From the NCBI GenBank assembly GCA_030673085.1, contig DAOVFE010000026.1, positions 1 to 10,689 of the forward strand: a stretch of 10,689 nt of DNA, in the 5' to 3' direction. Below the pieces are notes generated by a model. The model was not told the DNA's origin and did no database searches. It saw only the letters and a list, made by a program, of their open reading frames with translations. Of the stretch, positions 1 through 6,558 are shown one piece after another; the stretch's first letter is position 1, and every line of letters begins with the position of its first letter. This DNA is from Anaerolineales bacterium (GTDB taxonomy: Bacteria; Chloroflexota; Anaerolineae; Anaerolineales; E44-bin32). A program made the position numbers and the translations under genes.

Positions 1-109
1 GCTGCGGAGTTCTTCTAAGGAAAAAGCCATAATGGGGGCAGTTGCTCCCAAACCCGCACTTTCTACTCATCCCCACAGCAAGTTGTTGGGTTTCCTGGCT
101 TTTTCCCAT
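1..109 (-). CDS. Possible partial small protein, unknown function (C-terminus beyond window edge)
   Basis: A minus-strand reading frame begins at ATG 109-107 and stays open to base 1 (36 codons plus one base). An AGGA ribosome-binding motif ends three bases upstream of the ATG. The frame is also open upstream back past the methyltransferase stop, so more than 50 codons in a row lack a stop, which is mildly unlikely by chance. The peptide starts MGKSQETQQL and contains a CGFGSNCPHYG segment with two cysteines six residues apart (C18 and C24), which could be a metal or redox pair. It lies 52 nt after the methyltransferase stop on the same strand, a gap like the lepA-epimerase gap here, so it may be the last gene of that operon. 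I do not recognise the family. It may be spurious. Confidence 0.33.
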   Translation of the reverse strand, partial: MGKSQETQQLAVGMSRKCGFGSNCPHYGFFLRRTPQ

Positions 110-161
110 GATTCCTATCTTTTTCAACACTCTCTTACTTGCAGCCTGAATTATGCCGGAT

Positions 162-944
162 TTACAGCTTACGAACAAGATAGAAACTATATGTACCCTC
201 GTTAGAGAATGGCTCTTCGTAATAACGCCTTACCAGATGATCGGTTAAGAATAGATTCCAGCGTTTGGGTGCAAGAATCCAGCGTTTGGTTAACCAACGG
301 GCTACGACGCATGGAACCCCAAAGTAATGCCCCCATTCAAGCATTCCCAGCGCGGCAGGCGAAAAATATCGCCGGGTTTTTTCAACCGTAAAACCTGCCC
401 TCTCCAGCATATTAGCCCAGCCATCTTCATATTCCATATTGATTGTCCGAGTCACCTTCATGAACCAGTCGGTATAGACCTGAGCCAATTGATCAAGACC
501 GATTCGCCGAAGGCATCGTGGAATGCTTAATTCAGACCGGTACCCCGGATTAGGTACCGTAAAAGCCATTGGCGCCCCCGGACGAAGCACCCGGCCGACA
601 TCTTGAAGGACCTTATCAAGATGAGGTATATGCTCCAAGACCGAATTGCTCACCGCGCTGGCAAAGTAGCCATCCGGAAACGGCAAATCAGCGCCATCTG
701 CCTGTACCAGCGACCGGTATCCGCCATGCTTTCGGGCTTCCCGCATAACACCAAATGAAGGATCTATCCCCACATCGAGCGGCTGGTCATAGGTTACCGA
801 AGCGAACTGACCATCGCCGGAACCAATATCGAGAACGGGTCCCGGAAGATCGACAGCATGCATCAGTCGTGCCTCTATCGAGCGTAAAGTGCCACGAAAA
901 TAAGGAAGCGCGGTTAGTTGCGGCCAGAGGAAGTCCTTAGCCAT
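162..944 (-). CDS. Class I SAM-dependent methyltransferase (Methyltransf_11-like)
   Basis: A 260-residue soluble protein that probably transfers a methyl group from S-adenosylmethionine to a small molecule or glycan intermediate. Visible motifs are the SAM-binding motif I VLDIGSGDG (residues 37-45), the acidic post-I strand GIDPS (D61), an ADLPF motif near residue 87, and NSVLEHI (100-106) followed by the RVLRPGAPMAFTVPNP strand typical of Methyltransf_11 enzymes. I start it at ATG 944, not at the ATG at 1034. Homology-like sequence begins there, AGGAAG lies 6 nt upstream, and the start overlaps the stop of the upstream glycosyltransferase by 8 bp, a normal coupled junction. Being third in a flippase-glycosyltransferase-methyltransferase set suggests a role in modifying a surface glycan or lipid-linked sugar. 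The substrate cannot be read from the sequence. Confidence 0.88.
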   Translation of the reverse strand: MAKDFLWPQLTALPYFRGTLRSIEARLMHAVDLPGPVLDIGSGDGQFASVTYDQPLDVGIDPSFGVMREARKHGGYRSLVQADGADLPFPDGYFASAVSNSVLEHIPHLDKVLQDVGRVLRPGAPMAFTVPNPGYRSELSIPRCLRRIGLDQLAQVYTDWFMKVTRTINMEYEDGWANMLERAGFTVEKTRRYFSPAALGMLEWGHYFGVPCVVARWLTKRWILAPKRWNLFLTDHLVRRYYEEPFSNEGTYSFYLVRKL

Positions 945-2109
945 TGTCGTCTTCCTTTGCCTTCTTCGCCAGCAGGTCTTCAAATAACCGCTCATATCGT
1001 TCAGCTGTAGCTTGAGGCGAGAACATGCCAGCAATTTGAGCCGAATCCTTCTGATACTTATCCGGCTCTTTCAATATCCTAAGCATCTCATTAGCCAGCG
1101 CCTGCGAATTACGGATCGGAGCAATCCGGCCCATTCCGGTTGTTAGAATCGGCTGGCGAACTCCTGGAAGATCAGAAGCCACAACTGGCACACCACAAAT
1201 CATCGACTCGATTTGAACCAGACCAAAGCTCTCCGTGCTATTAACGCTTGGCAAAACGGTTAAATCGCATGCGCGATAAAAAGCCGTCATCTCCGCAGGA
1301 TTAAGCACACCAAGGAACGTCCATTTTCCGCGATATCGATCGAGCCACGGCTGAAGCCGGTGTGCATACTCGGCTTCGCCAAGTACATTCTTGTATTGCC
1401 CGGCAAAGAGCACCTGCGCATCAGGGTATTCCTTTAATATCAACCCAAATGCCTCTGCCAGATATTCGACCCCCTTTTCAGTTGCGAGCCGCGCAGCCAT
1501 TCCAATAGCCGGGCTTTTACCCTTGAGATAGCGTTGCTTGAAATCCTCGACATCTCGATCATCAATACTGCTGACATCGACAGGGGGGGGAATTACATGC
1601 AGCTTACCAAGATAGCTCGATAGAAATGGCGAATGGATGGCATAATCCTTAGTATACGCAACCACAGCATCCGAAAAAGCCGCTGCAATTCGATTGGCGA
1701 TATGGATCACTTGGTTTACTAAATAATTAAAGGGCCCGCTGGGCATGCGCAGATCGCAGTGATAGGTTAACACCGCCGGTTTGCCAGAGACGCGAGCCCG
1801 GAAAGCAATCCCCGCCGCATCAAATTGCGGCAAATGGATGCTCAGTACATCATGCGCTTTGACCTCACGAGTGGCTTCATATCCGATTGTCGGCATAATT
1901 ACGCCCTTGCTTACCCGGAAAAGCACCGGAACCCGCAAGACTCGGACGCCATCAATCGGTTCTTCTCGAGGAAGTCGTCGATCGTATTGAGAGGTTAATA
2001 TCGTCACTGTATGGCCACGATTGGCCAGTGCCCGTGCAAGGCGTTCAACATAGATTGTCAGCCCGGAAACATGCGGCCGGTAATAAGTGAGGACAATTAA
2101 AATCTTCAT
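937..2109 (-). CDS. Glycosyltransferase family 4 (GT-B fold)
   Basis: A 390-residue retaining glycosyltransferase expected to move a sugar from a nucleotide-sugar donor onto a lipid or glycan acceptor at the inner face of the membrane. The N-terminal half has the GT4 signature: KILIVLTYYRPHVSG (2-16) with the glycine-containing acceptor loop, then VERLARALANRGHTV. The C-terminal donor-binding half shows ARLATEKGVEYL (206-217, with R207 and K212) and the EX7E motif, E293 to E301 in ESFGLVQIE, followed by CGVPVVASD. Length is normal for GT4. The ATG at 2109 overlaps the upstream flippase-like gene stop (ATGA), and no clear Shine-Dalgarno precedes it, so translation is probably coupled. A run of eight identical bases lies in the codons for IPPPVD (1583-1590). 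Relatives include PimA- and PimB-like mannosyltransferases, but sugar and acceptor are not predictable. Confidence 0.93.
   Translation of the reverse strand: MKILIVLTYYRPHVSGLTIYVERLARALANRGHTVTILTSQYDRRLPREEPIDGVRVLRVPVLFRVSKGVIMPTIGYEATREVKAHDVLSIHLPQFDAAGIAFRARVSGKPAVLTYHCDLRMPSGPFNYLVNQVIHIANRIAAAFSDAVVAYTKDYAIHSPFLSSYLGKLHVIPPPVDVSSIDDRDVEDFKQRYLKGKSPAIGMAARLATEKGVEYLAEAFGLILKEYPDAQVLFAGQYKNVLGEAEYAHRLQPWLDRYRGKWTFLGVLNPAEMTAFYRACDLTVLPSVNSTESFGLVQIESMICGVPVVASDLPGVRQPILTTGMGRIAPIRNSQALANEMLRILKEPDKYQKDSAQIAGMFSPQATAERYERLFEDLLAKKAKEDDNG
1583..1590. repeat. Eight-base G/C homopolymer inside the glycosyltransferase gene
   Basis: Eight consecutive G on the plus strand (C on the coding strand) span the proline codons of residues 174-176 (IPPPVD) of the GT4 gene. 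A one-base slip would frameshift the protein before its donor-binding domain. Two shorter runs of seven occur in tlyA, at 6759-6765 and 7140-7146. The amino acids encoded are common at this point in GT4 enzymes, so the run may be a simple consequence of codon choice. Confidence 0.9.
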
Positions 2110-3101
2110 AAGTTTGTAATCGTTTGCTTTTGAGGCATTAATTCTCTCGCTTTTGCCGCCAGACCGGCGATAGTTTCTCCTTCACTTGTCAGCCCGGCAG
2201 CGCCCAAAAACGCCGTAATCGCTAATTGAACCATATGTCCCAGGACGGCAATGCTTAGCGCAGTTTCTTGGCTATAACCAAATATCATTAAGCCTGTGAC
2301 AGCCGATAGCTCATATACGCCAACCGCCCCTGGCATAGATGGGACAGCAGCTCCAAAGGCAATGATTCCCGAGACGAATAGCCAAACAATCCAGTTCGAT
2401 TCTAGACCGAACATCCGAATCGTCATAGCCAGACTAAGCCATGCAGTCAACCATGCCATCAAGCTCCAAAAAGCCGCCTGCCCTAATAGGGTTGGCTTCT
2501 GGAAAAGCTCAAGTCCCTCAAAAAATTCGCCAATGGTATCGACCAACTTCCATAATCCGCCCTTCGGCAACCGGGCAAGTATCGCTTGAATCTTGTCTCT
2601 CTTATAGGCGATGACCAAAAAGATCGCCAACGCGGCAACCAGCACTGCGGTAATCCCGAAAGCCACATTGTTGGCCCATTGAGGGTTAATTATCCATGGA
2701 AGCGCGATCAATAGTCCAATCAGGCAAACCACTGCATCAACGAATCGCTCAGCTACAACCGCTGCCAGGGCATGGCCTGAGCTAATTTGACCTTCGCGAC
2801 TGATTAAATACGCCCGCGCAAGTTCACCTAGACGAAATGGCAATACAGTATTTAGCAAGTACCCTTCATTGAGGGCCTTGAACGACTGCCTCAGCGAAAC
2901 CTGCTCGTCCATCAGTACCTGCCAACTGCGTGCGCGTGTTGCCAAGCCAAGTATTACCAGAATGACAATCGGAATTAAATAGAGGTAATTCGCATCTGCC
3001 AGTACATTAATCATTCGGGCAGGCTGTACGCCCCAGAAGGCAATTATCAGCGCGATTGAACTTACCAGGATCCCCAAGCCCCAATTTCGCTTTTTTCTCA
3101 C
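2106..3101 (-). CDS. Flippase-like integral membrane protein, LPG_synthase_TM (YbhN/UPF0104) family
   Basis: A 331-residue multi-pass inner-membrane protein of the family that includes the membrane domain of lysylphosphatidylglycerol synthase (MprF) and many proteins annotated flippase-like next to glycosyltransferases. Hydrophobic segments are visible at about residues 7-24, 39-55, 122-137, 145-165, 208-230, 237-257 and 265-302. Family landmarks are LPFRLGELARAYLI (87-100), ERFVDAV (118-124) and PSMPGAVGVYE (254-264). The MprF aminoacyl-transfer domain is absent, so lipid or glycolipid translocation is the likelier role, although function is unproven for most relatives. I choose a GTG start at 3101 because GGAGG lies just upstream and the protein begins there in the family style (RKKRNWG then a membrane helix). 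An upstream ATG at 3215 would force translation through a strong hairpin. It is first in an overlapping trio with the GT4 and methyltransferase genes. Confidence 0.88.
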   Translation of the reverse strand: MRKKRNWGLGILVSSIALIIAFWGVQPARMINVLADANYLYLIPIVILVILGLATRARSWQVLMDEQVSLRQSFKALNEGYLLNTVLPFRLGELARAYLISREGQISSGHALAAVVAERFVDAVVCLIGLLIALPWIINPQWANNVAFGITAVLVAALAIFLVIAYKRDKIQAILARLPKGGLWKLVDTIGEFFEGLELFQKPTLLGQAAFWSLMAWLTAWLSLAMTIRMFGLESNWIVWLFVSGIIAFGAAVPSMPGAVGVYELSAVTGLMIFGYSQETALSIAVLGHMVQLAITAFLGAAGLTSEGETIAGLAAKARELMPQKQTITNL

Positions 3102-3105
3102 CCGG

Positions 3106-3110
3106 CCTCC
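3106..3110 (-). promoter_or_regulatory. Shine-Dalgarno GGAGG deciding the GTG start of the flippase-like gene
   Basis: GGAGG is read on the minus strand, with four bases (CCGG) before the GTG at 3101-3099. The spacing is slightly short, but this is the best ribosome-binding site near the first membrane helix. It supports a protein 38 residues shorter than the longest open frame. Confidence 0.65.
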
Positions 3111-3178
3111 ATGCTTACATTCAAATCGTTTCGCGCCATTCCGAGGGTGTTGAAAAACATATTTGCCCATAAAAGAGT

Positions 3179-3229
3179 GTGGTATATGTGGGGTGTGTGG
3201 GCTTTGCCCACACACCCCACATATGCCAT
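3179..3229. repeat. Near-perfect 24-bp inverted repeat (hairpin with 3-nt loop)
   Basis: Bases 3179-3202 pair with 3206-3229 around the loop TTT. All pairs are Watson-Crick except two G-T wobbles (3179/3229, and 3183 opposite the C at 3225 on the complementary reading). The core is GGGGTGTGTGGGC against GCCCACACACCCC. It lies 209 nt downstream of the epimerase stop and about 78 nt upstream of the flippase-like GTG. On the minus strand it is followed by ACACTCTTTTATGG, only a weak U-tract. It could be a terminator for the lepA-epimerase unit, a leader attenuator for the trio, or a palindromic repeat. Confidence 0.85.
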
Positions 3230-3367
3230 TCCCTACCTCGCATTTTATCCTTTTTCAGCTCAGTCATCTATTCATCAAGCCAAGAGCGCCGCACTTTATT
3301 AAGGGCATTCTAGCTTTTCCCCATAAATAGCACATAGGATTTATGGCAAATATAGCAGGATCTTTCT

Positions 3368-3398
3368 ATTCTACTGAGTGATGTTTTTTAACTGTCAA
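3368..3398 (-). promoter_or_regulatory. Candidate sigma70-type promoter for the flippase-GT4-methyltransferase operon
   Basis: On the minus strand, TTGACA (3398-3393) is an exact -35 consensus. It is followed after 19 bp by TAGAAT (3373-3368), five of six matches to the -10 consensus. The spacer is two bases longer than ideal and contains an A-run. Transcription would begin near 3361 and give a leader of about 260 nt carrying the large hairpin. This is a sequence-match inference only. Confidence 0.4.
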
Positions 3399-3437
3399 TC
3401 GTTATCCTTCAGCTTATTCATGGCTCAGTCGTTCAAC

Positions 3438-4463
3438 TCAAGAAAAGAGCTGTGTATTTTCCTTCACCCATTCATATAGACGACCAACACCTTCGCGCAC
3501 ACCCACTTCAGGTTCCCAATCCAGCTCCCGGCGAGCCTTCGAGATATTTGAGATATAGACCTTTTGATCTCCCGGCCGCCAGTCATCCTGTACCGTCTCA
3601 ATTTCCCTACCGGCCAGTTCACTTAAAAGAGGGCCAAACTCGCGCCAAACTGAAATGCTGTTCTGCGGTCCACCGCCCATGTTATAAACTTGCCCCTGTG
3701 TTTTTTCTGAATGACGTACCGCCCGCAGCATCGCTTCGATTAGATCATCTACATAGAGAACGTCGCGAACTTGCTTGCCATCGCCACAAATCGTAATAGG
3801 CCAGTTTAGGACGGCTGCGATTACAAACCAGGCCAGCCAGCCTTGATCCTCAATTCCAAATTGACGCATGCCATAAATGCAGGAATTGCGAAATACGACC
3901 GTTCTCAAACCGTAAATTCGAGCATAATCCCGCATATATTGATCCGCCGCACCCTTAGAGCAGCCATAAGGAGAATAGAAATCCAAAGGAGTCGCTTCAT
4001 CAACCCCCTGAGATAGGCTTTGATAACGGTATCGGCTCTCTTCCTCCACCACTCCCAGGGATGAGAGCGCTCCATAGACTTTATTGGTTGAGGTATAGAG
4101 GATCACGGGATTAATATCAAGTTCACGCACCGCTTCGAGTACATTCAATGTCCCAAAGGCATTCACTTCAAAGTCAAGGCGAGGATCCATCACAGAAGTC
4201 GTGACGGCAACCTGGGCTGCAAAATGAAAGATCGCATCAATTGCTTTATGTTCTGCCAACGCTTCTCGAAGCGCCTCATAATCGCGCACATCTACCTGAT
4301 GGAAAGCAAAGGAACCATGACGCTTCTTAAGCCAGGTCAGGTTCTTCTCACTTCCCTTCCGGGAAAGGTTATCGACAATAATCACCTCATTCCCCTCGGC
4401 TAAAAGGCGATTCGCAGTATTAGAACCAATAAAACCGGCGCCCCCGGTAATCAGCACTTTCAT
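3438..4463 (-). CDS. tyvE: CDP-paratose 2-epimerase-like short-chain epimerase
   Basis: A 341-residue extended SDR enzyme. The characterised family member converts CDP-paratose to CDP-tyvelose, a 3,6-dideoxyhexose donor for surface polysaccharide, using bound NAD. The Rossmann motif is GGAGFIG (7-13). Features I associate with TyvE rather than GalE or RmlB are DNLSRKG (31-37), AAQVAVTTS (82-90), the distinctive STNKVYG (125-131), LDFYSPYGCSKGAADQYM with the catalytic pair Y166/K170, and DGKQVRDVLYVDDL. Length matches TyvE. The ATG at 4463 has GGAGGA about 6 nt upstream. It follows lepA by 47 nt and may share its transcript. No other CDP-dideoxyhexose genes (cytidylyltransferase, dehydratase, E1/E3, paratose synthase) are in the window, so the true substrate may differ. 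The neighbouring GT4/flippase trio fits a surface-glycan role. Confidence 0.88.
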   Translation of the reverse strand: MKVLITGGAGFIGSNTANRLLAEGNEVIIVDNLSRKGSEKNLTWLKKRHGSFAFHQVDVRDYEALREALAEHKAIDAIFHFAAQVAVTTSVMDPRLDFEVNAFGTLNVLEAVRELDINPVILYTSTNKVYGALSSLGVVEEESRYRYQSLSQGVDEATPLDFYSPYGCSKGAADQYMRDYARIYGLRTVVFRNSCIYGMRQFGIEDQGWLAWFVIAAVLNWPITICGDGKQVRDVLYVDDLIEAMLRAVRHSEKTQGQVYNMGGGPQNSISVWREFGPLLSELAGREIETVQDDWRPGDQKVYISNISKARRELDWEPEVGVREGVGRLYEWVKENTQLFS

Positions 4464-4510
4464 TCTAGTCCTCCATAATCCTTTCTACGGGCAGCCATTT
4501 GACCCTGCAC

Positions 4511-6313
4511 TCAATCCTCACCAATGCGCAGCACAGCCATAAAAGCGTTTTGTGGAATTTCGACACTGCCGATCCTTTTCATGCGCTTCTTGCCACGCTT
4601 CTGCTTTTCCAGTAATTTCCGCTTTCGGCTGACATCGCCGCCATAGCATTTAGCCAAGACATCCTTGCGAAGCGGTTTCACATTGGCCCGCGAGATTACC
4701 CGGCCATTAGCCACAGCTTGAATCGCTACTGCAAACAGTTGGCGCGGGATCAACCTTTTCAACTTAGAGACCAGTTTCTGTCCTTTATGATAGGCCGCAT
4801 TGCGGTGCACAATCAGCGCTAACGCATCGACCGGTTCTCCATTTACATGGATTTCTAATTTAACAAGATCATCCGGCCGATATTCTTGGAATTGATAATC
4901 AAGCGAGGCATAACCACGGGTGCAAGATTTTAGCTGATCGTAGAAATCTATAATAATTTCAGATAGGGGTATATCAAAATGCAATACCACCCGGTCTGGA
5001 GCCGGGTATTCTTGTTCGATGAATTCACCTCGCCGCTTTGTTACCAGTTCCATCACAGAGCCATAATATGTATCGGGTGTGAAAATTTGAATATGCATCC
5101 ACGGCTCACGTATTTCCTCAACCAATGAAGGATCCGGCAACTTGGAAGGCGAATCAATTTCAACTATCCCTCCTTCTCGCAACAATACCTCATATTCAAC
5201 TGAAGGAGCGGTCGCAATTATATTGACTTCATGTTCGCGCTCGAGCCGTTCTTGGACAATTTCCATGTGGAACATCCCCAAGAAACCACAGCGAAAGCCG
5301 AAACCTATCGCCTGCGATGTTTCCGGCTGGAAAAGCAATGCAGCATCATTGAGCTGTAGCTTGTCAAGTGCATCTTTAAGATCGGCGTAATCCTCGCTCT
5401 CAACCGGAAAGAAGCTGGCGAAGACCATTGGTTTGGGATGTAGGTAACCGGGCAATGGCTCATTTGCCGGTCGGATGACACTCGTGAAGGTATCGCCAAC
5501 TCGGCATTCCATGACGGATTTAAGACCAGTTGCAATGTAGCCGACTTCGCCTGCCTCCAGTTTGTCACATGGCTCTAATTCGGGTGAAAAGATGCCAATT
5601 TCGATCGGTTTGACAACTGTATCAGTTGTCATGAGCTTCAATTCATCATCGCTTTGTAAATATCCATCAAAAACTCGTATATAGGCAACCACGCCTTTGA
5701 ATGAATCATAATGAGTATCAAAAATTAACGCTCGAATCGGTGCATCATTATTAGCCGAAGGCGGATGCACTTTTTCAACAATGACCTCAAGAATTGATTC
5801 GATATTGGTCCCATGTTTGGCCGAAATTCGGATGATCTCTTCCGGAGGAGTTCCCAATAGCCCTTCAATCTCCTTTGCCACTTCAGCCGGTCGAGCCGAT
5901 GGAAGATCGATCTTGTTAATAACCGGAATGATTTCTAGGTCGGCTGCAAGCGCCAGATACAGATTTGCCAGCGTTTGCGCCTGTATTCCCTGGCTTGCAT
6001 CCACCACTAAAATCGCGCCTTCACAAGCGGCCAGCGCTCGTTTGACTTCATAGCCAAAGTCAACGTGTCCGGGAGTATCGATCAAATTGAGCACATATTC
6101 CTGGCCATCATTTGCCTGATATCTCATCCGAACTGCAGAATCTTTGATCGTAACTCCCTTTTCGCGCTCAAGCTCCATGCTGTCTAGAACCTGATCCTTC
6201 ATATTCCGCTCCGGAATAGTATTAGTGAGCTGGAGCAGACGATCGGCCAGGGTTGATTTGCCATGGTCAATATGAGCGATTATGCAGAAGTTGCGAATGA
6301 ATTTTTGTTCCAT
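4511..6313 (-). CDS. lepA: Elongation factor 4 (LepA), ribosomal back-translocase GTPase
   Basis: A 600-residue translational GTPase of normal LepA length (the E. coli protein is 599). It binds ribosomes and acts in stalled or mistranslocated complexes and in ribosome biogenesis. G-domain motifs are all present: AHIDHGKST (13-21), the RGxT-equivalent ERNMKDQVLDSMELEREKG segment, DTPGH, NKIDLPSA and ISAKHG. The LepA-specific C-terminal domain ends in CYGGDVSRKRKLLEKQKRG and EIPQNAFMAVLRIGED, close to the E. coli tail. I start it at ATG 6313, where family sequence (MEQKFIRNFCIIAH) begins. The frame extends 31 codons further upstream, but that stretch is not LepA-like and contains a hairpin. The base just before the start offers only a weak GAGAA ribosome site. 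After DTPGH the usual VDFSYEV reads VDFGYEV. Confidence 0.98.
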   Translation of the reverse strand: MEQKFIRNFCIIAHIDHGKSTLADRLLQLTNTIPERNMKDQVLDSMELEREKGVTIKDSAVRMRYQANDGQEYVLNLIDTPGHVDFGYEVKRALAACEGAILVVDASQGIQAQTLANLYLALAADLEIIPVINKIDLPSARPAEVAKEIEGLLGTPPEEIIRISAKHGTNIESILEVIVEKVHPPSANNDAPIRALIFDTHYDSFKGVVAYIRVFDGYLQSDDELKLMTTDTVVKPIEIGIFSPELEPCDKLEAGEVGYIATGLKSVMECRVGDTFTSVIRPANEPLPGYLHPKPMVFASFFPVESEDYADLKDALDKLQLNDAALLFQPETSQAIGFGFRCGFLGMFHMEIVQERLEREHEVNIIATAPSVEYEVLLREGGIVEIDSPSKLPDPSLVEEIREPWMHIQIFTPDTYYGSVMELVTKRRGEFIEQEYPAPDRVVLHFDIPLSEIIIDFYDQLKSCTRGYASLDYQFQEYRPDDLVKLEIHVNGEPVDALALIVHRNAAYHKGQKLVSKLKRLIPRQLFAVAIQAVANGRVISRANVKPLRKDVLAKCYGGDVSRKRKLLEKQKRGKKRMKRIGSVEIPQNAFMAVLRIGED

Positions 6314-6334
6314 CTTGTTCTCATAATTCAAAAC

Positions 6335-6354
6335 ACGGGAGAAAATTCTCCCGT
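6335..6354. repeat. Palindromic hairpin in the lepA leader
   Basis: ACGGGAGA pairs with TCTCCCGT around a four-base loop (minus-strand loop ATTT), 21 nt before the lepA ATG. On the minus strand the stem is followed by GTTTTG, so it has the shape of a short intrinsic terminator or attenuator between tlyA and lepA. The 245-nt region upstream (6314-6558) is otherwise AT-rich with no clear gene. A second weak stem (6523-6529 with 6554-6560) sits directly after the tlyA stop. Confidence 0.6.
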
Positions 6355-6558
6355 TAGCGAAGTATACTCGAGTCGGCCCTATTTCGACAGAGAGACATGC
6401 TGACAAGGGATATACTTATAGCCCGGCGTCTTATTATTTATCTCGAAAAAACTCCAATAATTCCCGGCGTTCCGGCTAAATACATTTGAACAGCTATTAA
6501 TATAGAATCTACGCCAATCCGAAGAGATCATAGTCCTCTTTTATGCCAGCCACGATCT

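Larger units (their letters stand above)
3102..3437. other. 336-nt gap between epimerase and flippase-like gene: promoter-like site plus large hairpin
   Basis: No convincing gene is seen on either strand. Read on the minus strand it contains, in order: a perfect TTGACA with a TAGAAT 19 bp later (3398-3368); a small AT-rich hairpin (3321-3328 pairing with 3339-3346, 8 bp, 10-nt loop); a second -10-like TAAAAT (3247-3242) without a good -35; the 24-bp hairpin 3179-3229; and the GGAGG/GTG start. The layout suggests a long structured 5' leader for the glycan trio. Confidence 0.6.

Noticed and set aside
19..106. Nested inverted repeats (GGAAAAAGCC 19-28 with 97-106; AAACCC 50-55 with GGGTTT 88-93; small hairpin 34-49) resembling a structured RNA
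   Set aside because: The stems are short, loops long, and the region coincides with an open minus-strand frame. No known riboswitch core was recognised. It is kept only as a weak possibility.
3102..3215. Upstream extension of the flippase-like protein to ATG 3215
   Set aside because: The extra residues are not like the family, the first codons are encoded by one arm of the large hairpin, and GGAGG marks the GTG at 3101.
3438..4463. UDP-glucose 4-epimerase or dTDP-glucose 4,6-dehydratase
   Set aside because: STNKVYG and the DFYSPYGCSKGAADQY segment are specific to the CDP-paratose 2-epimerase group.
6314..6406. 31-residue N-terminal extension of LepA
   Set aside because: LepA normally begins a few residues before the first GTP-binding motif. 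The extension contains the hairpin at 6335-6354 and has no family similarity.
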